The notes under the pieces were generated by a model. That model saw only the letters and a program-made list of their open reading frames with translations. It was not told the DNA's origin and did not search any database. Made by a program: the position numbers and the translations under genes. A stretch of DNA of 8,901 nucleotides from UBA6168 sp031426435 (GTDB lineage Bacteria; Bacteroidota; Bacteroidia; Chitinophagales; Saprospiraceae). Where the stretch lies: NCBI GenBank assembly GCA_031426435.1, contig JANPLH010000046.1, positions 1 to 8,901 on the forward strand, written 5' to 3'. Below, in pieces: positions 1 through 4,744 of this stretch; the stretch's first letter is position 1, and every line of letters starts with the position of its first letter.

Positions 1-274
1 GTCCAATCAAGCAATAGACAATAGCGATAATTACAAAAGCCAATGGATATGACTCCAAAACACTGCCCAACCAAAAGGCTGCAGCCAAGGACAACATAAT
101 AAGTACTAACATAGAAAAAATGCCCAACACAAGTGCGGTCACCATAGCAGAGGTAGTCCGGCTGATGCGTTCTGCAGCTTCCAAGCGGATATAGTCACCT
201 TGTTGCTTCAAGTATTGGCGAGCATATTCAAAGGTTTCGCCAGCTGAGCTGAGTATTTCGTCGGTATTTTTCAT
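1..274 (-). CDS. Holin-X-like (Phage_holin_3_6 type) inner-membrane protein, partial at the left edge
   Basis: I read 91 codons from an ATG at 274 (MKNTDEILSS...) with no stop before the window edge, so the C-terminus is missing. Residues 1-42 are hydrophilic and helical (QQGDYIRLEAAERISR). Two hydrophobic segments follow, at about 43-67 and from 76 to the edge. This layout, a charged helix containing an 'xxYxRLExAE' stretch and then paired membrane helices, is what the putative holin-X / Phage_holin_3_6 family shows. Despite the name, these are usually chromosomal membrane proteins found beside YtxH-like proteins, with no proven lysis role. Here it lies downstream of the YtxH-like gene on the same strand, 73 bp away, which supports that family. 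A hairpin sits between the two genes, and only about 23 nt separate it from this start, so expression probably depends on readthrough. The family call is from pattern memory; the reading frame itself is secure. Confidence 0.8.
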   Translation of the reverse strand, partial: MKNTDEILSSAGETFEYARQYLKQQGDYIRLEAAERISRTTSAMVTALVLGIFSMLVLIMLSLAAAFWLGSVLESYPLAFVIIAIVYCLIG

Positions 275-295
275 GATGCATTAAATAGGAATATT

Positions 296-328
296 AGAAA
301 GGAGGGCCAGCGACGACCCTCCTTTTCT
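296..328 (-). terminator. Hairpin terminator or attenuator between the YtxH-like and holin-like genes
   Basis: A perfect 9-bp stem pairs AAAGGAGGG (298-306) with CCCTCCTTT (317-325) around a 10-nt loop. It begins about 22 nt after the YtxH-like stop codon in the minus direction. The T tract is short (TTTCT) on the minus strand and slightly better (TTTTCT) on the plus strand, so it may work in both directions and leak. No plus-strand gene ends here in the window, so the minus-strand role is more likely. Confidence 0.6.
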
Positions 329-347
329 AAAGCTAATTGAGTCAATA

Positions 348-686
348 TCAGGAAGTTACGTTGGAGTAACCATCTGAATAGTTCCTATCAGCTTTGCTCT
401 TCAAGTCTTGGAAACCACTGGCGACATTTTGCTTCGCTTGGTCAGCTTTGTTTGCCGTTGTGGCCAATGCATGCTGAGCCTTGGATGCAATGTCGGAGGC
501 AACAGTTTTTGCCTTATTGGCCATGTCGCCAACATAGCTTGATGCCTTTGCTGATTGGTCTTTGACAGTCTCTGCTGCCTTTTGGCGCTGCTCACGGCCT
601 TTGTCGGAATTGAGGTAATAACCTGCAACACCACCTGCGATGGCACCGAGGCCAGCAACAACTGCGATTTTTGAATTCTTAGTCAT
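348..686 (-). CDS. YtxH-like general stress protein
   Basis: The protein is about 112 aa. It has a short glycine-rich hydrophobic N-terminal segment (AVVAGLGAIAGGVAGYYL) directly followed by NSDKGREQR. This is the typical YtxH arrangement: one membrane helix, then an N-S-x-x-G-R-x-x-R turn. The rest is a long Ala/Lys/Asp-rich helix (KAAETVKDQSAKAS..., KADQAKQNVA) that resembles LEA or apolipoprotein-type amphipathic helices and ends in a Tyr/Ser tail. Two starts are possible, ATG 695 (MIIMTKN) and ATG 686 (MTKN); I chose 686 because MTKNSK is the usual beginning and the upstream codons add only MII. YtxH proteins in Bacteroidota are commonly linked to general or envelope stress, but no biochemical activity is established. 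A hairpin terminator follows, then the holin-like gene. About 378 bp separate it from the divergent universal stress gene. Confidence 0.85.
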   Translation of the reverse strand: MTKNSKIAVVAGLGAIAGGVAGYYLNSDKGREQRQKAAETVKDQSAKASSYVGDMANKAKTVASDIASKAQHALATTANKADQAKQNVASGFQDLKSKADRNYSDGYSNVTS

Positions 687-736
687 GATAATCATATTTT
701 TGGTTAATGAAAAAAATTAAAACCTCTTTAAAAGAA

Positions 737-784
737 GTTCTATGGCGGTAGAACGACCAGCATCCTTGCATGTTCAACAAGGAT
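737..784. repeat. Two tandem hairpins upstream of the YtxH-like gene
   Basis: Two perfect inverted repeats lie 7 bp apart. GTTCTA (737-742) pairs with TAGAAC (749-754) around TGGCGG. ATCCTTG (762-768) pairs with CAAGGAT (778-784) around a 9-nt loop. They lie 50-100 nt upstream of the minus-strand start, so they fall in its promoter or 5' leader. Neither is followed by a T tract, so they are not obvious terminators. Protein-binding sites or leader structure are both possible. Confidence 0.45.
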
Positions 785-871
785 TGATATTCGCCATAAA
801 TAATTATTTAACTAAAGTAAGAGAATTTAATGGAGTATTTTCACAATAATGGCCAAAAGAGCTTTCTTATA

Positions 872-885
872 GAACTAAATAGTTC
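872..885. promoter_or_regulatory. Palindromic operator candidate GAACTA-AA-TAGTTC
   Basis: A perfect 6+6 bp palindrome with a 2-bp centre lies in the divergent spacer, typical in size for a dimeric repressor or activator. Its right half overlaps TTCG at 883-886, the possible -33 box of the universal stress gene promoter. GAAC/GTTC half-sites also recur in the 737-754 repeat. The regulator is unknown. Confidence 0.4.
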
Positions 886-913
886 GTATAGTGCTTCGTC
901 CGCATCATGTTTG
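883..913 (+). promoter_or_regulatory. Possible Bacteroidota sigma-ABfr-type promoter for the universal stress gene
   Basis: TTCG (883-886) and CATGTTTG (906-913) are 19 bp apart. Each differs by one base from the Bacteroidota consensus, TTTG at -33 and TAnnTTTG at -7. Transcription would start near 920 and give a leader of roughly 150 nt that contains the 987-1010 inverted repeat. Two near-matches at the right spacing are suggestive only. Confidence 0.3.
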
Positions 914-1077
914 TTTTCCCGTCGAGGAAGATGAAACGTGTTGCGTACGAGGAGCCTTCAAATCAATTCTTGAGCAGTAGAAGCTCTGTTCATGACTTGA
1001 CGGATGAACATCGTATGTGGTACATCGTTTTAGCTGCTACCAAAAACTATTACCAAAACCAATTATTCCTATCATGA
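907..1077 (+). CDS. Possible 56-aa upstream ORF overlapping the universal stress gene start
   Basis: An ATG at 907 (MFVFPSRKMKRVAYEEPSNQ...) opens a 56-codon frame ending with TGA at 1075-1077. That stop overlaps the ATG of the universal stress gene as ATGA. A second in-frame ATG at 931 would give 48 aa and is the only usable start if transcription begins near 920. The peptide is basic and polar, with a short hydrophobic patch (MWYIVLAA), and I recognise no domain. The ATGA coupling is the only positive sign; an open frame this long arises by chance fairly often, so this may be only leader sequence. Confidence 0.2.
   Translation: MFVFPSRKMKRVAYEEPSNQFLSSRSSVHDLTDEHRMWYIVLAATKNYYQNQLFLS
987..1010 (+). 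repeat. Inverted repeat in the universal stress gene leader
   Basis: TGTTCAT (987-993) and ATGAACA (1004-1010) form perfect 7-bp arms around a 10-nt loop, ending 63 nt before the chosen start codon. No T run follows, so it is not a terminator. It could be an RNA hairpin in the leader or a protein-binding site. Confidence 0.4.
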
Positions 1078-1916
1078 AAAAGCAAATAGTTGTCAGCATT
1101 GACCCGATGAACATCAAGCAAAACGTGGTTGACTACGCCGAGGAATTGGCAAGGGCCGGCCAAGTAGAATTGCTCATCTATAGCGTGCAAGGAATGCCGC
1201 ATTTGGCACTTGTAGACAGCGAGGTTGCAAATCCAACGATGGAGTATGCGCCAGGAATTGTGGATGAGGTAGAGCGAATTGCCGAGGAATTTTTTGAGAA
1301 AATAAAGGAGCGTTACCCTAACACGCAGATGGAAAAAGGCCTCGGATTTCAGTCAACTTCCACCATAGAGAAAATGGATGGGATGGATGACGATTCTTGC
1401 TTGTTGGTGATGCCCAAAACGAGTGACCATGGCTGGTGGAACAATGTCATGGGTACAATGGAAACCTCTGTAGCTGCTAATGTTTCTTGCCCGGTTCTAT
1501 TTGTTCCGGAGGGTGTGGAGTTCAAGGGAATCTCCAGGATTATGTACTTGGCTGATGCCCAGTCACTAATGGATGGGAAATACAAAGGCTTCCGTTTCCT
1601 TCGACAATTCGCCGACACACATTCCGCCCAAGTAGCTGTAGGGTTTATTTCTGACCCAATGCACTCTGACAATGAGCAAATAAAGATAGGTGAAGCGATG
1701 GATGTTTTCAAAGCAAGCTTACCGTTCCAGTTCAACCATGAATACCGCTTTTTTCTGCACCATTCAGCCGATGAAATATTGCAAATAGCAGGTATAACCC
1801 ATACCGACATCGTTGCTTTCCCGTTTCGAGAGTCGGGCTTTTTCTCACGTTTTTTCGACAACGAAATCACCCGGTTACTTGTACTGAAAGCAGATATGCC
1901 AGTTCTTGTTTTTTGA
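1074..1916 (+). CDS. Universal stress protein, tandem two-domain Bacteroidota type
   Basis: From ATG 1074 the protein is 280 aa. The frame is open back to an ATG at 1017, but MKKQIVVSIDPM is the classic Usp beta-1 strand and the 19 upstream residues look non-coding. Domain 1 (about 1-147) begins with this strand and helix (NVVDYAEELARAG) and ends with LLVMPKT...GWWNNVMGTMETSVAANVSCPVLFVP, equivalent to the phosphate-loop and last-strand region of UspA. Domain 2 (about 153-280) ends DIVAFPFRESGFFSRFFDNEITRLLVLKADMPVLVF. The G-2x-G-9x-G-S/T ATP signature is incomplete in domain 1 (one Gly, then GT) and absent in domain 2, so ATP binding is doubtful. Usp proteins are cytosolic and induced by starvation or stress. 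The divergent YtxH-like gene suggests a shared stress setting. Confidence 0.9.
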   Translation: MKKQIVVSIDPMNIKQNVVDYAEELARAGQVELLIYSVQGMPHLALVDSEVANPTMEYAPGIVDEVERIAEEFFEKIKERYPNTQMEKGLGFQSTSTIEKMDGMDDDSCLLVMPKTSDHGWWNNVMGTMETSVAANVSCPVLFVPEGVEFKGISRIMYLADAQSLMDGKYKGFRFLRQFADTHSAQVAVGFISDPMHSDNEQIKIGEAMDVFKASLPFQFNHEYRFFLHHSADEILQIAGITHTDIVAFPFRESGFFSRFFDNEITRLLVLKADMPVLVF

Positions 1917-2205
1917 GTGCCCTCTTGGCAAATGCAGCTAAAAATTTTTGGAAATAGGCCAAATTGGTTTGAACATGCAGATAGGTGTCACGTTTTAGCT
2001 GTACAAACCTCCGAAGGGAGAACCAAATGCCAAGAACCAAAAACATATTTTGCAAAATGAGAATCAATAGCATGAAACGTTGTCACTTTAAAAATCTGCG
2101 CAGCATCTGATACAAAGATTTTTGCCTTTGCTCGCAGGCATGGATTTGGGGTTAGAAATTTATTCTACTCCCAACTCCTATTTTTCTTTACCAAAAATAA
2201 CAGCC
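1917..2205. other. Intergenic region between the universal stress gene and the secreted protein gene
   Basis: This holds a weak hairpin just after the stress gene stop (TGCC/GGCA, 1919-1931) with no T tract. At about 1990 there is an 11-nt repeat, CGTTTTAGCTG, also present near 1025 in the stress gene leader. No clear promoter is seen; TGCCTTTG just before 2122 is one base off the -7 consensus but has no matching -33 box. Confidence 0.4.
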
Positions 2206-2751
2206 ATGCGACCACTAATTAATCTGGCAATAATTTTCGTTTTGCCATTCGCAATAAGCTCATCATCCATTGAGTATGACAATGCAAAAGAACCTGCTTC
2301 AACTGTTGAGAAGGATAATGGGAAATACTGCAACGCCCGCTTCGACTTTTGTGCTAGGTTTCCAGATTTGTTGCTAACAGAAAAAATCATAGCGGACAAC
2401 GACGATGGCATACGCCTTACATCAAAGGATGGTAAAGTATGTGCAGAAATATCTGGGATACATAACGTAGGCAATTGGTCATTGACCGATATCTACGATT
2501 TTACGTTTGAAGACATAACCTCTGATTATCCTGATGATGTAAAATACGTGTCTTATCATATTGGTAAAACATCTTACGATGCTATATTTGAGTATGCTGG
2601 AGAAATGCGTTATTATAAGACCCTATTGCATAGGAACAACAGCATCGTGACGCTGATGATTGCTGTGCCTAAAGGTATGGAATCATTGCTAACAGACCTG
2701 AAAGAAGCTATCCAAATTGACCTTCACGAAACTGCTATTTCATTAAATTAA
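2206..2751 (+). CDS. Secreted protein of unknown function with three cysteines
   Basis: I start at ATG 2206 because MRPLINLAIIFVLPFAISSSS is a credible signal peptide. The frame stays open to an ATG at 2122, but that would bury the signal under 28 unlikely residues. The mature protein is about 160 aa. Its start, YCNARFDFCARFP...NDDGIRLTSKDGKVC, resembles a loose pattern seen in many secreted bacterial proteins of unknown function (NxRFxFxxxYP, then GDG and SxDG); that resemblance is from memory and not a firm family call. Cys42 and Cys49 could form a disulfide in the periplasm, with Cys79 left over. The C-terminal part alternates strands and helices (TLMIAVPKGMESLLTDLKEAIQ). It stands alone, with 289 bp upstream and 124 bp downstream, so it is probably transcribed separately. 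Confidence 0.7.
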   Translation: MRPLINLAIIFVLPFAISSSSIEYDNAKEPASTVEKDNGKYCNARFDFCARFPDLLLTEKIIADNDDGIRLTSKDGKVCAEISGIHNVGNWSLTDIYDFTFEDITSDYPDDVKYVSYHIGKTSYDAIFEYAGEMRYYKTLLHRNNSIVTLMIAVPKGMESLLTDLKEAIQIDLHETAISLN

Positions 2752-2822
2752 GGATGCGTTTTAATAGCTGATGTACTTTGTAAGTATCATAAATTGCTTG
2801 AATTTTATACCCCATATCCAGC

Positions 2823-2843
2823 TATTATCCGCTAAAGATAATA
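2823..2843. promoter_or_regulatory. Inverted repeat upstream of the beta-barrel gene
   Basis: TATTATC (2823-2829) and GATAATA (2837-2843) are perfect 7-bp arms with a 7-bp centre, 32 nt before the start codon. The size fits a dimeric regulator site; as RNA it would be a weak A/T-rich hairpin in the leader. A near -7 box, TACTTTG at about 2774-2780 (one base short of TAnnTTTG), lies upstream. Confidence 0.35.
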
Positions 2844-2875
2844 ACAGTAAATCATAACAAATCAATTTTTAAATC

Positions 2876-3472
2876 ATGAAGAACGTATTTTTTGCACTAA
2901 TGCTTTTTTTTAGCACTCTTTCGCTACAAGCACAACAAACCTTATCTTTTGGCCCTATTGTCGGTGCCAATTTTTCAAAAATCTCTGATATTGACAATTC
3001 AGAGTTTAACACGGGCGTCACTGCTGGTGGTCAGCTGACCTACAGCAATGAAAACAATTGGGGACTTGGCGTGGGCCTACTCTATTCCCGTGAGGGCGTG
3101 GACATAACCGCTGGCTCATTGGAAGGAGAGACCAACCTGACCTATTTGCGCATTCCTTTGAAGGGATACCTTTTCCTCCGTGAAAATGAGGACCGGTTTC
3201 GCCCCAAGCTCTTTTTAGGCCCATCCATTGGCATCTTGCTCGATGGGGACAGCAAGCTCGGCGGCAATGAGATTGATGTCAAGGACAATTTCAACACATT
3301 TGACCTTGGAATCATGGTAGGTGCAGGCTTTAATGCTCGATTGTCAGAAAGCGGAACCTGGTTCAACTTTGACGTTGGATACACACATGGTCTGCTCAAT
3401 GTGGCTGAAAATGGTGCCGATGGTGCCAACAGGGGCATAACTGCCACGGTAGGCGTCTTATTTGGAATATAA
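2876..3472 (+). CDS. Outer-membrane beta-barrel protein (PorT / OMP_b-brl_2-like)
   Basis: The 198-aa product starts with a signal peptide, likely cleaved after Ala19 (LSLQA-QQ). The mature part opens with a first strand typical of the Bacteroidota porin family (FGPIVGANFSKI), then alternates amphipathic strands and short turns: GVTAGGQLTYS, WGLGVGLLYSREG, YLRIPLKGYLF, RPKLFLGPSIGILL, FDLGIMVGAGFNARL, FNFDVGYTHGL. It ends with a C-terminal strand, GITATVGVLFGI. This is the pattern of the OMP_b-brl_2 / PorT family, which forms roughly 8-stranded outer-membrane barrels of mostly unknown substrate. It is not PorT of the type IX secretion system specifically, as nothing here shows that. Two small genes follow on the same strand at 66 and 87 bp, ahead of a strong terminator, so they may form one transcript. 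Confidence 0.88.
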   Translation: MKNVFFALMLFFSTLSLQAQQTLSFGPIVGANFSKISDIDNSEFNTGVTAGGQLTYSNENNWGLGVGLLYSREGVDITAGSLEGETNLTYLRIPLKGYLFLRENEDRFRPKLFLGPSIGILLDGDSKLGGNEIDVKDNFNTFDLGIMVGAGFNARLSESGTWFNFDVGYTHGLLNVAENGADGANRGITATVGVLFGI

Positions 3473-3482
3473 AAACAGAAAC

Positions 3483-3509
3483 AATTGGAACTTTTTAGTC
3501 CGTTCAATT
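3483..3509 (+). repeat. Hairpin after the beta-barrel gene
   Basis: AATTG-g-AAC (3483-3491) can pair with GTTCAATT (3502-3509), giving 8 bp with one bulged G. It begins 10 nt after the stop codon but has no trailing T run, so termination would be weak at best. It may protect the mRNA 3' end or be partial termination before the 67-aa gene. Confidence 0.3.
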
Positions 3510-3538
3510 AAGTATTCACAAGCTCAAAATTTTCGACC

Positions 3539-3742
3539 ATGAAAATTCTTCCCAATTCCGAAGTGTATGCAGACAGCAAGCTGCAACTAACTATCTCTGA
3601 ATTTGAACCAATAGAAAATTGCAGGACTTTCAACAAGAGAGACCATGATGCCCTGCCGGGCATACCCGAATCAGAAGTGCATTTTTTCTATTATTCTGGT
3701 TTGGAAAAAACGGATGTGAAGAAAGAAAGGAGCGGCAAATAA
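3539..3742 (+). CDS. Small protein of unknown function (67 aa)
   Basis: ATG at 3539 (MKILPNSEVYADSK) follows an A/T-rich leader typical of starts in this window (CAAAATTTTCGACC). The 67-aa product is polar, with no signal peptide and no membrane segment. It has one Cys (ENCRTF) and a lysine-rich tail (KTDVKKERSGK). I recognise no family. It lies on the same strand between the beta-barrel gene and the 55-aa charged protein gene. A real gene is plausible because the leader, start and orientation fit, but a short frame like this could also be chance or a remnant. Confidence 0.45.
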   Translation: MKILPNSEVYADSKLQLTISEFEPIENCRTFNKRDHDALPGIPESEVHFFYYSGLEKTDVKKERSGK

Positions 3743-3746
3743 AAAC

Positions 3747-3781
3747 CGTGTCCCTATCTTTAAACACGTGCCTTATGGCAC
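3747..3781 (+). promoter_or_regulatory. Overlapping inverted repeats and a near -7 box upstream of the 55-aa protein gene
   Basis: CGTGT (3747-3751) pairs with ACACG (3764-3768), and GTGCC (3768-3772) pairs with GGCAC (3777-3781); the two share G3768 and so could be alternative folds. Inside the first loop, TATCTTTA (3755-3762) is one base from the Bacteroidota -7 consensus, but no -33 box is visible. The GTGCC hairpin has no T tract, so it is a poor terminator for the upstream gene. Confidence 0.25.
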
Positions 3782-3829
3782 TACTTTAACAAGGAAATTC
3801 TTATTTTCTAACCATTAAATTTATTAATT

Positions 3830-3997
3830 ATGCCAATCGAAAAAAATCCAGGGCGTCCACAGGAAACTGACCAGGAGAAGCGCCGCAGACAGCAAGAAGA
3901 ACAAGAGAAGTCCACAACGCCACGCCGCCCTCAAACGGAAGACGATGAGGATATTTCTCAAACAAAAACAGGTAAAAAGGGCAATACCAACATGTAA
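3830..3997 (+). CDS. Small, highly charged, disordered protein (55 aa)
   Basis: ATG 3830 to TAA 3995-3997 encodes MPIEKNPGRPQETDQEKRRR followed by a Gln/Glu/Lys stretch, a TPRRPQTEDDED acidic patch and a KTGKKGNTNM tail. About half the residues are charged and there is almost no hydrophobic residue, so it should be intrinsically disordered and cytosolic. I recognise no named family. Similar tiny hydrophilic proteins are common near stress genes in Bacteroidota (general impression, not a match). Evidence that it is real: the start is preceded by a typical A/T-rich leader (CATTAAATTTATTAATT), the composition is protein-like rather than random, and a very strong terminator begins 28 nt after the stop. 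It is below common 60-aa cut-offs and is easily missed. Confidence 0.7.
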   Translation: MPIEKNPGRPQETDQEKRRRQQEEQEKSTTPRRPQTEDDEDISQTKTGKKGNTNM

Positions 3998-4024
3998 GTC
4001 GGTTTCCCCTTATTGATTACCTAT

Positions 4025-4080
4025 CACTGCTCATGCAGGCCTTTGGCTTGCATGGGCAGTGTCATTTTATTTTATTGTTT
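4025..4080 (+). terminator. Strong rho-independent terminator after the 55-aa protein gene
   Basis: A 17-bp stem with two G-T wobbles pairs 4025-4041 (CACTGC, T, CATGCA, GGCC) with 4045-4061 (GGCT, TGCATG, G, GCAGTG) around a TTT loop. The T-rich tail TCATTTTATTTTATTG follows on the plus strand. The reverse side lacks a T run, so it mainly serves the plus-strand transcript. The tail overlaps the stop codon region of the convergent HPt gene. Confidence 0.88.
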
Positions 4081-4524
4081 GGAGATTGACCTGATTGTTT
4101 CCTTAAAGAATGATATTATGTGACCCATTTCCTCCAAAACTGCGTGATTTTCATCAGCCAATTTTTCCCAATCCTTTATTATATACAGGTCACCCAATCG
4201 TTGTATAGCAGCATTTAATTCATCGGGTTGAAATAGGCGCACAAATGAAGTAAGTTTGTGCATAGAATCTCGGAAACATTGGTAATCACGCATTTCGGCT
4301 GCTTTCACTAAATCTTGGCGCACCACTGCCAAATCTTCCAGCAATGCCTCATAAAATTCCATTAACACTTCATCATTGTCTTCGAACATGTCCTTGATTT
4401 TGGTCAAGTCAAGCAGGCGGCTTGGAGTCATAGCTTCTTTGCTTTTGAGACTGGATGAACGACTGACACACTGCTCCTTGATGGCGTTGTAAAGCTCCGC
4501 CGTTAGGAAGGGTTTGCTAATCAA
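4072..4524 (-). CDS. HPt domain protein with a truncated receiver-domain N-terminus
   Basis: Numbered from a TTG at 4524, the product is 150 aa. Residues 1-18 (ISKPFLTAELYNAIKE) are the end of a receiver domain: the conserved Lys-Pro after beta-5, then helix alpha-5. A linker leads to an HPt four-helix bundle at about 38-145, with the likely phospho-accepting His at residue 89 (SMHKLTSFVRLFQPDEL). The usual HxLKG reads HKLTS here, so the Lys and Gly after the His are replaced. HPt domains pass phosphate between receiver domains in phosphorelays, and REC-HPt is the usual tail of hybrid kinases. No ATG exists in the receiver part. ATG 4431 (MTPSRLLDL) would give a clean 119-aa stand-alone HPt, the likelier product if any is made. 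Otherwise this is the 3' remnant of a broken kinase gene. Confidence 0.75.
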   Translation of the reverse strand: MISKPFLTAELYNAIKEQCVSRSSSLKSKEAMTPSRLLDLTKIKDMFEDNDEVLMEFYEALLEDLAVVRQDLVKAAEMRDYQCFRDSMHKLTSFVRLFQPDELNAAIQRLGDLYIIKDWEKLADENHAVLEEMGHIISFFKETIRSISKQ

Positions 4525-4569
4525 ACCATCTATGCCATTTGCTGTGGTACAAAGGCTAATCGTAAAAAG
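4432..4569 (-). pseudogene. Receiver-domain remnant cut by a stop codon
   Basis: The HPt reading frame continues upstream of its TTG as LFTISLCTTANGIDG-LISKPF, matching the normal end of a receiver domain (beta-4 / A-x-G-x-D-G / beta-5 / KPF). It stops at TAG 4570-4572. The catalytic Asp strand and all earlier parts are missing. In the next 170 bp on the minus strand I find no other piece of a receiver domain in any frame, so the loss looks like a deletion or rearrangement rather than a single frameshift. Confidence 0.65.
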
Positions 4570-4744
4570 CTAGGAGTGGTCTATTGTTCATCTTCTTTTA
4601 TAATTAAATGAAGTGCCTGAATCAGTTTTTCATACCTTATTGCATCTTGTTGTTTCTATAGCCTTAGCATTTCCAAAAGCGCATAATCAAGCGTTTAGTT
4701 GAACATGGCAAAGGCTTGAACGTTTTCCCAAAAAATCCTTTGTA

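Larger units (their letters stand above)
696..1073. other. Divergent intergenic spacer (378 bp)
   Basis: This spacer lies between the minus-strand YtxH-like gene and the plus-strand universal stress gene, so it should hold promoters for both. I see four perfect inverted repeats (737-754, 762-784, 872-885, 987-1010), one plausible plus-strand promoter (883-913), and a short open frame at 907-1077 that ends on the stress gene's start codon. I found no convincing minus-strand promoter; the nearest thing is TACTTTAG on the minus strand around 815-825. No tRNA or known riboswitch pattern was recognised. Confidence 0.6.

Noticed and set aside
1..274. Reading the holin-like gene as part of a prophage
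   Set aside because: No other phage gene is present, and holin-X family members are commonly chromosomal genes next to YtxH-like proteins.
1025..2001. Eleven-nt repeat CGTTTTAGCTG at about 1028 and 1988, each upstream of a gene
   Set aside because: Two copies of 11 nt in A/T-rich leaders are weak evidence, no dyad symmetry is present, and no third copy was found.
1867..2073. Minus-strand 68-aa frame with a hydrophobic N-terminus (MLLILILQNMFLVLGIWF), convergent with the universal stress gene
   Set aside because: It overlaps the 3' end of a secure gene, has no recognisable family, and its hydrophobicity comes from A/T-rich DNA. It could be a small membrane protein, but nothing else supports it.
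2122..2205. Longer start for the secreted protein (28 extra residues)
   Set aside because: The extension hides a good signal peptide and lacks a sensible leader; the 2206 start is better.
4583..4690. Minus-strand frame reading LDYALLEMLRL-stop-KQQDAIRYEKL, looking like a decayed helical protein next to the receiver remnant
   Set aside because: It carries an internal TAG, does not match a receiver or kinase segment, and is short enough to be chance. I could not link it to the HPt gene.
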